From NCBI GenBank assembly GCA_034008185.1, contig CM067081.1, forward strand, positions 156,518,258-156,582,257: a stretch of DNA of 64,000 nt, read 5' to 3'. Position 1 is the stretch's first letter. Each line of letters begins with the position of its first letter. Under the pieces are notes generated by a model, which saw nothing but the letters and a program-made list of their open reading frames with translations, had not been told where the DNA came from and searched no databases. This DNA is from Gorsachius magnificus. Lineage: Eukaryota > Chordata > Aves > Pelecaniformes > Ardeidae. Below, piece after piece: positions 23,467-35,736 of this stretch. A program made the position numbers and the translations under genes.

Positions 23467-23549
23467 TGCTTGGGGTGTCCAGCAGGACCATGTTCATCAC
23501 CATTATTGTTCAATATATTTGTGAAGTCCCTTAAAGATCTAATAAGGTA
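23467..23549 (+). mobile_element. Decayed LINE reverse-transcriptase fragment
   Basis: Translating from 23,467 gives CLGCPAGPCSSPLLFNIFVK and then SLKDLIR, which lines up with the GVPQGS..PLLFNIFINDL region of CR1/L3-type reverse transcriptases at G, P, G, P, LLFNIF and the following L. The flanks show no further clear homology, so this would be a short remnant of a much older insertion than the other CR1 copies. The match is short but the GxPxG..PLLFNIF spacing is right. Subfamily unknown. Confidence 0.5.
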
Positions 23550-26500
23550 AAACAGGAAGGCTGTTGATGGATATCAATGCAAACAAGACACGGTATTTTG
23601 GTTCCTGAGCCCTCAGAAGAGCTATAGCTCCAGTTCAAATGCTCCTAGGATCTCCAGGCCTTCATGTTACCATGGCAGAAGCGATAGCAAACAAAGATGA
23701 GCCAACGTTTTATAAAACAAAATATGAAACACTGCCTAGTTATTATGAACATATAACTTCAAATAGCCAAATCTTTTTGGCAGGCAGAGCCTTATAAAGC
23801 AAGACAAGAGATATGATTCAATGTTACTTGTCTCTAAATATCTGCGAAAGTGCACATACACACGTTTGTATTTGGATAATCTAGCATGATCAGGATTACC
23901 AAACCCTTGTAAATCAAAATACATTTTAAAACATTCCACCTTAGCCACTGCCGAAGTATTGCTTTACCCCTCAAGATGAAGCCACTTCTGGGACAGGAGA
24001 TACCAACCATACTAATGAATTAACATAACGTACAACAATTATAGAGACCAGAAGCTAAAATGTGCAACCTCTGATGGAAACAAAATAATGCTGTTAGCTA
24101 GAAGGCAATTTGGTCAGGGCAGTCTCATGTTTGCTATGGGCTAAGTTCAGTGAAATTTGATCTACAGAAAATGTCAGGACCCAGTTTTACCTCTGATTCC
24201 AGGAAGGTCTCTCCCAAAGCGTATTTCCAGGAGGTCTGAGGTCCTCAAATCTCTTATGACTGTAGAAAGGCATCTAGCAATGTTCTTTGTCACCCTGACT
24301 AGCCTAAAATGGTTTTTAAGAACATGAATAGTCCTCTAAAGAGATTAATCACAAACTGAGGATAAACTAGCAGTTACAGGTTGTCCGTCTTCGTCAAATA
24401 TTTTTAGCATTCCCCCTAAAGAGAAAGCACCTGCAATATGGGAATGGTTGTGGGCTTTTGCAAAGGTTTGACCTCATCATCTTTCAGTTGGCCTAACACA
24501 CAGGTATGATTTCTTTGTAGATTAAAGAAGTATTGTATATACAACATACTTGAAAGTAACAAGTAGCTCAGATATTCATTACTAGCCATTAACCTGATTT
24601 TCTAATGAATACGACATTAGGCATTCATTAACAATCATTTGTGTTTATGTGGAACAGTGGCTGTATAATGAAGGTTGATAAATGAATAGAAATGAAACGA
24701 GGGAATTTTGGACACTTGTAAAGCAATTAACTTGTTTGGCATTAATTACATATTGAAAAGCTAAATCAAGTACATTTGGAAAGCCACTAGGACAGAGACA
24801 CAGACCAAGGGTAGATATAAAGACTAGATATAAAAGAAAAGCTTTATTTATTTTAAATAAAGAAATACAGCCAGAAGTATGGTATTAATGACAAACAAAG
24901 TCCATTTCTAGCAAAAAGAAATCAGACTGCAGCCTGCATGTTAATAAAAAAAAAAGTTAATGAAAAGTGAAACAATGAAGCCAATAAAGTAACCCCTCAC
25001 AGTTGACAATGAAGTGCAAACAGGTGGTGTACGAGAGGGTTAATGTTTTTGTTTCTTAAAGAAAGAGCCATACAAGTGCCCACGCACTTGAATGTATGCT
25101 AATAAACAAAACCACCTAGCAAATTAGATGCTAGAAATGAGGGAATATGGAAGCTCATTTTACAGTTACCAGGACGCATTCCCCCTAATGAGTTGGTAAC
25201 CTGATCTTTCCAGGCAGTTTTGACTGCATCATTTCTGCCCGGTGTGGCCCCAGCCCAGAAAACAGATGCTTGCCATACCCTTCGCCTGCACAGGGACACA
25301 TTAACCCCAAGGAAGGCGACACAGCCTCGGCAAACATCGCCCACGCGTCTCTTTTGCAGATTAAGACATACAGTATCAAAGATCAGGGGCAAAAGGAGGA
25401 ACGAGAAGACTGAAGAGCAAATAATGGGAAAATTTTTGCTTCGCTGGGATTTGCTAAGGTGGGGTCACTCTTTAGCAAAGGAGAAGGGGTCTCCCATGGC
25501 ATATTGTATTCCTTTACCCGAAAGCCTTCCCACAGCCTGTCCCGCTGCTCCCAATGAAGCAGTGCCACTTCACCAGTCACGGCAACACCTGGAACAACCC
25601 AGCAGTGCAGGAGCAGCTCCCAGGCTCCTGAGAGCTCACAGGGAGCTCTGGTCCCTGTGAGAAAGGACAGCCAGCAGAGCAGGGCCTCAGCTGCCAGCGA
25701 GGCCACATGCTGTGACCTGGGAAACAAAGTGGGACATTGCAAACTGAGAGGCCCTTGTGCTATGGCAGCAGGTAGCAGCTGATGAGAGCTGCCCCTCTGT
25801 CAGGACATCACCCCTCCTGTCAGAGAGCTGGACCTTCATCCCTGCCCAAACCAGTGACCTAGGCGCTGCCAGCTCCCAGCCCGTGCCACTGAGACAAAGA
25901 AAGGTCTTCCCTCTGCCTGTTGCTAGTGCAGTAAAGCTAAAATTTTGTCTTCATCAAAGACTCATACAGATGCTCAGACATCCTTAATTAGACCACAAGA
26001 CCTGTCAGTAACATTTCCTGTGTCAAAGAAATTCAGCAGTCACCAAATACAGTACCCAGCTCCATTTCCAAGAGTTATTAACAGCCTTTCTCTCTAGTCA
26101 AATGTTCTGCCACTGATTCCACTTGCAAAATGCCAATATGATCAAACTAAAAAAAGCATACAGAAGATGACTTATATCCAGATATTTCTGCAATTAAAAG
26201 AGCTTTACACACTTCACCTGGCAGGTGCTGTCTAAATTCAATCAGGGTTCTGGATTTATATCCTATACCATAAAACCTGCTGTTTCTCTCCTGTGTTACA
26301 AGCACATTTCCACAACAGAAGAACTAAATAAATCTCATCTCGCTCCAGTTAATCTTGCTTGGGCTCACAGTCAAGCTTTGGTGAATACATGTTCCACACT
26401 GCATGGTTCATATCAAAGACACAGACTACCACAGATACATCACCAACTCTATAGGGAGAATATCATTTTATTTACCTTGGACCAAACTACACATCGCCCT

Positions 26501-27924
26501 CAGTAAGTAGGAGTAGCCTCATTTAAAACGTGTTTTCAACTTGCTCGGTGCGCTTTTCCTCTACTGCTGTGGTGCTTTGGTGCTAGCTGAGAACCCCGGT
26601 GAATCTTCAGAAAGACCCAGCACCACTATAGGAAACCACAAATCCTTAACTAACATATGCTAACTTTTCTCCTCGGAACAAAAGCAGCATCTCTGTTGTC
26701 CCCTCAGCAGAAAACACCAATCAAAGATGACTCTTTTCAGGAACAAATGTTAGCCAGGAACTTCAGTTGTGTTTAATTAAGTTCTTCCGAAAGAAACTGC
26801 ATGCTGTGGCACTGAAAAGGTTATCAGAGGTCAGCTGCCTGCCATGACTTTGTGACCCCCAAAAGGCAAAATAAAAGATAGTGGTATCCCTGCTGGTAAG
26901 ATTGGCTTCTGCATTTGTTTCCCTCCCTTTCTGCTTTAATTTAATAGCAATCAGCACAATATGGCTGCTTTTCTTCAAACAATAGGATGGGCAGAAGTTA
27001 GATTTACAGCACTGCAAGGGGGAAAGCAGGAGACAGGGGAAGCACACTATGGCTCTTGATCTACAATAGGAACATCACTTTGATACCCGTAAATAACTTG
27101 CAAACCTACTTACGATTCATTGCTGTCAAAAGCTGACAGATGTGCATTTTTTTAAAATCTACTGTTACCTTATGGAGCCTCTCAAACACACCACTGTGAA
27201 GTCAAACAACTGCCTTTAAAAATGGAAGATAATTCAGGGTAGAGACCCATGTGGAATATATAATGTATTCTCAATATTTCTCTGAACCATTATAGAAGAG
27301 CTATCATCATAGACGTACAAATCCACATTTAAACCACTGACACAGCAAGAAAAACTACTGAGGAGGTTGAGACCACACTATCAGGATCCTCCTTTGGGTT
27401 ACTTTGGTCACAGCAAATGTGAGCTACAGTCCCTGTGATTATCAAAGTGCACAGAATAGACAGGATTTGACCTGAAGTCAAGGTCCAAGGGAAAACTCAG
27501 TGTAATTCCAAAGACCTCAGAACATCTATTATTACACCACCACCCTCATAATATCTTTAAAGCACTCCCATCAATATTAATGAGATTGCCTCCCAAATTT
27601 AGTTATCCTTTTAGTGATGATAAGGTAAAATGGAGTTGTTCAACCTTCAGATTTTGTTTAATCATTTTACAGTGCAAGAACTTTAGACATTAGAGGCCAA
27701 TGTTTCTGTTACTGTCTGAGAAGACACAAGTTGAGTTGTGGTTTGGGTTTTTTTTAAACTATTTCCAACCTCTTCCGCTGTGGTCCCTCATGACTTTGAG
27801 TATTTCTCTGTCTCATTCCTGCCCAGAAAACAGCCTTCTGTTGAACATTTCCATCATAGAAAACTTGTCAGCAGCTTCCTTCAGGTCCAGCATGGGATGG
27901 CCTTGCTGATAGATCCCCGAATCA

Positions 27925-28030
27925 CACAAAATCCTGACCCTTCCCGAGTCCCTGGCAAAACTCTCATTGACTTCAGCGGAGTCAGGACTGCTCCCAGCTC
28001 TTTCCTTAATATCAGGCTCATTCCCTCTCC
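27925..28030 (+). repeat. Possible old palindromic amniote repeat remnant
   Basis: Contains CTCATTGACTTCAGCGGAGT at 27,962-27,981, close to the CCATTGACTTCAATGGAG core of a common palindromic sauropsid repeat that I recall. Flanking words (GGACTGCTCCC, ATCAGGCTC) are compatible but diverged. A second trace of the same core, TTTCAGTGGGAGATTTTGC on the minus strand, is at about 28,297-28,317. Low confidence: based on memory of the family core only. Confidence 0.3.
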
Positions 28031-31000
28031 TTCTCCAGTCCCACCAGTCTGCTTTCTAAAGTGTGAAAGACCCAACTCTGCTCCCAAAACCAGGGAAGAG
28101 CTAGGAGAGGCCTCCCTCCAGAGAGGGAGCCTGAGACCACAGTCACCACAAACACCATCCTAGCTGCTAAGTCCTGCTTGTTCTTAGCAGTTGAGCCATT
28201 CACCAAATCAAAGAGAGATGATTCTACCCCCTCTTAGGTCTCATTCATTTTGGTTTGAGGAGGAGTCAGGCAATGGGAGGATAATTTGCTGTGATACTGC
28301 AAAATCTCCCACTGAAATCAGTACAATTCTAGGTACATTAGAAAAACAGTGTATTCATACTGTGAATATTACCTTCATTTCTAACCTCATTAAATACAGA
28401 AAATACCTTTTATATTTCCTAAAGGTCTTTAGTTTTGAATCTCATGTCATTACCATGCTAAACAGCACAGAGCAAAAAGTTAGATATGCTATGGCAGGGA
28501 CCTGGGTTTTTTTTCTCAGTAATCCCTTTAGTGGCAAAGTACTGGCTCTTTTGTTTGCCAGGTGAATTACTCTCTAGAAAATGCGGTTGGTCTTCCAAGA
28601 AGGCATATTTCTGTACTGTACTGAGGCGCAAAATTATTATCAATAACTGTATCAATTCCAGCAGCAAGCCGAGCTTTGCCGTTCAGCAGCAGACATTTTA
28701 AAGTGAATCACAATTAGAAAACCAGTTCCAAGATTAAAGTTATCAGAGATAAAAAGACACAAACTAGTTAGTTTTCTGTCTCAGCAATCAATCCTATTCT
28801 TCCTTCTGCTTGAATTTTCTCCTCTGGTGAAACGCTGTAGTCATGATGTTTAATCAATACGCAAAGCAATTATTTTCTGAAGTAAAAAGATCTTAGGTCA
28901 ACTAAAGATAATGGAAATCATACAGGCAGTTATTCACGTCTAAATGCCAAGCTTCTGGTTTCACTTCCAGACAAATCCAAATGACAAGGAGTATAATATT
29001 TGTTTTCCCTAGTAACGCACTGGGATACCTCAGCATATACTTTAACCGAGTACGATCTCCTGTGTTTGTCCTCAGCTTGTTCCACATAATTCAGTAAAAT
29101 ACACAGACGAGTGCCACATCTGGATTTGTTGCCTAGGCAGCAAATAAACTTCGTCTGAAACCTCATAGCAAAATATGCAGTTTGAAATTTTAACTGGTGT
29201 GGCAAGTGCCTCATTTATCAAACCCATGAGGAGAAAAACAAAATACAAGTGATCAACAGCATCTCAGTTAAAATGAAGTTGCATTGGGGATTTTCAACTT
29301 TAATTACTTCAATTTTCTAGCTCTTACTTTTATAAAACAATTGAATATTGAAGGAAGCGCTGGTATCTATAACACACAAACGTGATAGACTCTTGGCCCT
29401 ATTCAGAGAACAAGATAAAACCATCCTCATGACAGCAATTATACTATATTAACAGCACAAAACGCAAATATGAGTATTTGTGATTCTGCCTACTGTATCA
29501 GGTGTTTTTAATAAAGAACACATTTTGGAAAAAATAAGTGAACAAGCACAGCTCATCTAAATCAGAAAAAATACTTAAGAGAAAGACTGATCACAGCTCC
29601 ACAACTCTGTACAGGTCAGTGTGGAGGCTAGGAAAACGTTTTTCATGTTTTCATGACGCTGGATTCAAGGGTATTTTAAAGAGCTTTACAAACACCTTGG
29701 CCTTCAGGAGACTTTCAGCCAGTAAGTAAGAAAGATCTTCAAACTCACCCTCACCTTCTTCAGAGTAGAGGCCTTTAATATGAATTGCTTCAAAATGTTT
29801 TTCCGAAATGAGTGACCAAGCCGCCATACTGAGCCACTCGCTGGTCAGCTTCAAATTTTTCTCGTCCCTCTAAAAATAACGCATCTTTCATCTTCCCTGT
29901 AATAGGAAGTCATTTATACCTTGCATAGCAAATTACTTTGTCTGATTTCTTTGAGAAAGCAAAACAGGTTTCTTTGCTGGCACTTCAAAAGATTTCATCA
30001 GTGTATCTTAATCTTCTGCGCTGCGGCTCAAGACCTTAAAAATCTTCAGGGAGAGGCATGGTACAGTGGGAAAAATAAATAAATGCTTATCTGAATATTA
30101 TCCACGCAGTGCCAATGGCAGCCAAGTGTTTTTTCTCAGGTATTTTCAGCAAGGGTATGAGCTCATCTTGTAAATGATAAACTAAAGGAGGAATGTACAC
30201 TCTTGAGACCTAATGAAAGCCAATAAATGTGATTACAGGCATAAATGCTGGTTGTTTAAAAGATAAATAACAATAAGAAGAAACTAATGTTTTGTAGAAG
30301 AATGGATAAAAATTGTCTGGTATATGAAAGTTCAAGGTACCATTGCTGTTTGTGGTTAATAAAGAAAGAAGAACATTTGGAAAATAGACTGTGTACTGGC
30401 ATTAGTCAGAGGTGCCAGCAGTAAATCATAATTTCTTACCACTCTCAGGCCTTTACCCTATCTTTCCAAGAAATGTAAAGCAACCAGATCTCATTACTGA
30501 GATTATCTAGGATGAACTCAGTCATCCTTGGAGCAGAATTCAAGAGGGTATGGGGGGAAAAGGAGGGTTATGTCTTATTAATAAAGCAGTTTACATCATC
30601 CTAGGTCATTCTGCCAAGCGGCAAATTTGACTGTGTAAGGACGAGATGCAATTACAGACCCAACAGCTTTGGGTTTGAACTTGCAAAGGATATGTATCTT
30701 ACCATCTGTAACAAGAGTGGTCCCACTGTCCAACCAAGTCCAGGTTAAGCCCATGCGTAAAACCTGGGTATATGTGGGGACCCTGACCATTTCAGCCAGG
30801 TTTACTGTGGAAATAAGTATTGATGAGGGCACCAGCTGTATTGATAAACTAGTATATACTCAGAGGCTGGGAGGAGACACAGCAGGAGGAATCTTGCTTC
30901 CTTTCACACCTCAGCCACCCTTCCCTTCCCTTCCCTGTTTTTACCCCAGCATCTTCCCTGCAGAGTCAAAGCCAAATCCAGAGCCCTCCATAAGGGCATG

Positions 31001-34000
31001 GGTGGGACAGACAGACACAGAGGTCCCAAAATGCCAGTTTTCCATGTGGAAGAAGGAGGCAGAAGAACCGGTGTCTCCCTTTGAAGAGCTGGCAGGTTTG
31101 TGATGCTGCCCTCTGCCAGGTAAACTGGGTGTGAGGGAGAGACCAGGAACTCAAACATCTAAATTCCTCAACTCCATAAGTCACCAGAACTGTGCAAGTC
31201 CAGAAGCAACATCATACCTATCAGCTACACTGTCTTACACCCAAGACAACTGTGTTCACAAGCTAGCACCCACCACGTTATTTCTGCACTTAGTTTTACC
31301 CAAATGACAAGCTCTTTTTTCAAACTCTGTTGTTTTGGTACGTTTGACCCTGAAAACCCTGCCTCAGCAGAACTCCTGCCCATCCACCAAGCGCAGGGTT
31401 AGAGAAAACTGATTACATGACCTACAATGGCATTTAAAATTCAAGTGCACTGGAGCTATATATTTCAGAATAAAACCTCTGTAAAAGTACCTAAATAGTA
31501 TAAAAACAAGTCAAAGGCATCTCAGTATGTCATGAAAAGAAGATCATAAGATCCCACAAAGCATTTATTTCTCACAATTACAATATAGTGATACTTCATG
31601 TTCAGTACCTAATAAAGCAAACATGCAACTTCTTTAATCTATCGACCTCAGCAGGGCTGTGCTTCTGTGAGAAACTGGTAGAAAACTTTGGTTTGCATAT
31701 TAATACAAGTGAATCTTGCAGAGAGAGGAGCCCCTGGGCTGTTTCAGCAATGCCATACAATTTACTAGCTGTGGTCTACACCATGGGCTTCAAATCCCTC
31801 CTCCATCAGAGGAGCTTGAACTGCACTGCCCCAGTTCCCTACTTGAGAGAGAAAGAGTCTCTGCTCCCTGAGGGAAGAAAGGTGAATTTTGTACGCTTTT
31901 TACTTACGGTATTTCAAGATGTAGTTGTGTTTAATTATGATATTAAATAATGTGAAGTTAAAGTATTGTCTAGTAAAACAAATCTTATAAATACCATACA
32001 TCTACCTTCTTTTCCAGTGTGTTCATGTTACAATTTTCATTCAAACTAGGGGTTTCTTTTGTCGTCTTTTGTCAATGGTTTTTAAACAGAAATAACTAAA
32101 ATTATTAACAAAATTGCCATTCTTACATTAAATAAAAATTCACAAAGTTTGTGCAGGGTGATTTATGCAGAACAAAACAAAATACAAGCACCAGCTGAGC
32201 AAGATGGCATGGAAACTACAAGTGGATATTTACAACAACTTGACTACACTTGCAATTGTTAATCAACAGGCCATTGCAGGTGGGGGTTTCTGAAATGCTC
32301 TGCTTTGGCCCCGTTCCCAGTAGGCCAGCACAGGGTGCTCTGTAAGATATGATCAGGGGTTATTAATGGTTATGGAAAGCATTGCCATTACTGGCTGATC
32401 CTTTCTCCTGACCATAAGAGAAGCAAGAATTGAATGGCTGGTCACAGCAAGACCAAGCCACATACCTTCAACTTCACTTATTAGTTCATAAAATGAATCT
32501 TTGTCTTTCTACATGGAAGTAAAATGATTGTTTCTTACGAAAATGGTAAATTATATTTGGAAAGACTGGTTAGGATCAGTCCAACCCTTCCCATGGATGA
32601 TTAATGAGAAGAAAGATGCTTCTCTTCTCATTCCTTCTTACCACTCCCTCCATCCCTTTTGCCATGATGGTTTGGAATCAGTTTAACACCAGTTTTACTA
32701 TTGAGGATTCTGATCTGCTCACCCTAGACATAAACAGCAGCAGAAATATTGAACTTCCTTTTTCTGAAATATTTTTATCTGGCTTTCTTTTTATTGTTGA
32801 TCAGCCTTTTGAGCCACCAGGTCCCCCTGATAACCTGTTTTCCTCGGAGTTACTGCAGGGGTGGGAAACCAGGGGCATGACAAGAGGACTCTAACCCAAA
32901 AAGATAGGCGAGAGCTGCACACCCTGCGTAGAGGCCCTGAAACGATGCTTGTGCCTTGCTCTCCCAGGCAGGACTGCAGTCTGCCTACAAGAACAAGGAG
33001 CTTCCTGCAGAAACACGTGTTTCACTGAAACCTAGAGCCACGAGGCTTAGCAAGTCCCAGGTGATATCTGTGCTAAAAAACAAGAGAGCCTAAAGCTAAC
33101 ATAGGTTTTAAGCCTGAAGATAAAATACACCTCATCATGAAACCAAGTATAAATCACACTCAAATTCTCTGCAGCCAGCTGAGCAGGATTCAACCTTGTA
33201 TCACACAGATTACAACATGGCTATCCTAATTAGTGGCACCCACTCTTCCAGAGTCATTCTCGATTTTTTTTTTTTAGGAATTTGTGAATTTCATCCTGGT
33301 AAGTAAAAAAATTGGCATTATTTATAGCATCAGTTGTTCGTTCACCCTTTTTGTTTTTCTTTCCCAAATAGTTTTATATAGCAGCCATTCCTGGACAGTA
33401 TTTGTGCAGCTTTTATTCACTGCCTGAAAGCAGAGACGTTTTGGGCTTCTGGTTTTGCTCATAATTTCACACTGGCAAAGTTTGTTCAAATCCCTTTAAA
33501 ACCTCTAAACCTATCTGCAAGCCAAAAAGGTACGGCTTCAGAAGGCGAAAGAAATAAATCTCTTTGAAATGCTAATGGAGTGGAACATTTTCTGCTATTT
33601 CAAGAAATAATCTAGCCTTTTGGAAAATTTGTAAAGCATTTGCTCTAATGAAGATATTTTAATTTATGACATGCAATTATAGTTCAGTGAAAACAACATT
33701 GCGCTGTCACAGCCTTGTTCCTTGTGCAGTGAAAATAGAAATGCCATTATGAAAGAGAAACTGCCGCTTTTAGGAGCACGCAATGTTTCACTAGCTTTGT
33801 TGAAGACAAACAAAGCACTGAGCTCTGTATAGATATCTGAAAGGTACAGTTTTCTTTTTACAGTGACACTTCAGTTACTTTTCTTTAAGCATTTTTAAAG
33901 GGGGAAAAAAAAAAGAGTCTAGCATGATTCTGTCAGGAGCCTTAAGGAACTGGAATAAAAACGCTTACAGACAGTACAACGCTTGGTATCGTACCAGCCG

Positions 34001-34120
34001 CCACGAGCATAATTGAAAGCCTACCTAGGGCACCAGGCTAGGGCCGGTAACAGAGGAAAGATGCTATGCCCAAATATTGCTCATCGAACTAAATTATGGA
34101 TCTGGGAACATGAAAAAAGG

Positions 34121-34134
34121 AAAAAAAAAAAAAA
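34121..34134. repeat. Poly-A run of 14
   Basis: Homopolymer A14, preceded by a shorter A6GG run. It could be a simple tract or a retroposon tail; nothing recognisable precedes it. Confidence 0.85.
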
Positions 34135-34179
34135 GGCTTCAAAAGGAAAATAAAACAATGCTCCTAAAATAGGCCTGAT

Positions 34180-34870
34180 TATGTGGGTCACTAAGTACTG
34201 TGTATTTCCCCTGTAGCATTTCATAGTCGTTACTGTTGCCAGGGGAAGCTTGATCCTCTCATTATGTATGTTTGTCTTTCACATCAGAGCTCCTCTCTTT
34301 CTTTCCATGCCCCGGCACTGTAACAGAAATAAAAATAAGGAATGAACCCCCATTATTACCCAAATACCTACAAAGCAGAGGGAGTGACCCCGGCAGGTCG
34401 GCGGGTCAGCCCCCTCATCATTGATGCACTTGCTCCAGCGGACCCCTGCCTTTTGTGGTGGGGTCAAAGCCAAGACCTCTGCTGAGTGTCCTCAGTGAAG
34501 AATTAACAAGTGTGACAATTTGTGGTCCCTCCCCCCCCAGCCCCCGGTCCTGCCTGTGTGAATGCTGTAAATAGAGACATCTGGATGGAGGCCTTTCACT
34601 GCAGTAATTGAAAATGAACATGGATCAAGTTCTGGCCTGTTGTATTCATAAATCTTCAGGCTTAATTACATTAAAGGGAAATCTAGGGCCCGGCTCTATG
34701 GAAACGGCAGATCCTATCGGGCTCTCAGATCATGAATCTTTAAGATAAGTGTTTTTCCTCTCTTCAGGACAGTCGGATGAGAAATTTTGATCAGCTCTTT
34801 CCAGCGTCAGAAACCCGGCAAAGATCTATAATTGTTCCTTGTGTTTTCCTTTTCCTGTATACGTGACGTG
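34180..34870. promoter_or_regulatory. Candidate conserved non-coding element
   Basis: A non-repetitive block of mixed composition without long open frames. Its densest part, about 34,580-34,830, has closely packed words typical of developmental enhancers: TTCATAAA (caudal-like), TTAATTACATTAA (homeodomain), ATCATGAAT and GATAAG. This is pattern-based inference only; no alignment was possible and the call may be wrong. Confidence 0.25.
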
Positions 34871-35723
34871 TTTCCACCAGTGGGGAGTTGGAGGACTTGG
34901 ACGTGTGAGGCATCAGGCTGCCGTCGTACCGGGCATTTAGGCGATTCATCCCGGAGGGCCACACGCACCCACCGTGCGGAAATTTAGGGGAGGGAAAGTC
35001 TGTGGCTAGCTTGGTGTCGCAGTTTTCGCAGCTGCAGAGTCCTTGGTCCTGCTTCCCAGCGAGAGCTGGGGCACAATAAAGAAATGGGGTCTGCAGTTCT
35101 GCTTTCTCATTTCAAACAGAAAACGGATTTTGAGTTCAGTGGAGACCCTCTTCATGTCTGTCTTTTAAAAACATTGCTTTTCCTGAAGGAAAAAGAGTAT
35201 TCTGAAAAATCAATAGACAAACAAACCTGTTGCAGAAGGGCAAAAATCTGGGATTTTGAAAGAAACTGTCGAGTTGTTAAGAGCTGGTTGTTTCACAAAA
35301 ACATCGACACTTTCGGCAGCATTCTCTGTCTCTGTAATGAGCTCTCATCACCGTCACAGACTCCACAGCAAGCTTGTACGTGACGCAGGTTTTCAATGCA
35401 GCAGAAGCTTTGATAAAACAAACACCCCAAATGGAATAAAGATCCACGAGAGCCAAGATATTTTGACATGAGATAAAGGGTTTCCTAGACCCTACCCAGA
35501 GCAAGTACTGGTATAGACAGACCCCTTTAATTAAATTCTGCAGGAACTAATTTGATAGCGTATAAGTTGACTCCTGTGTCCACAGCCACCAGACAATGCC
35601 AGTGAGCACAATATGGCCAAGTAAAACTGAACCCTCCTGTTCATTGCAAGATCGTTGGAAGAATACGGTACAGCAAATAACAAAATCTTGTATCTTGGCC
35701 TTTATATACATTCTGAATGGTGC

Positions 35724-35736
35724 GGGGGGGGGGGGG
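35724..35736. repeat. G13 homopolymer followed by short TG run
   Basis: Thirteen consecutive G then TGTGTGT. Such runs are unstable in replication and prone to sequencing-length errors, so the exact count should not be trusted. It can contribute to a G-quadruplex. Confidence 0.9.

Noticed and set aside
25220..25742. 146- and 119-codon open frames on opposite strands
   Set aside because: Both lie in the same locally GC-richer patch where stops are less frequent; no homology recognised.
30596..31103. Overlapping open frames on both strands that look somewhat protein-like
   Set aside because: I considered a decayed exon on the minus strand (30,596-30,832), but no family was recognised and there are no convincing splice borders.
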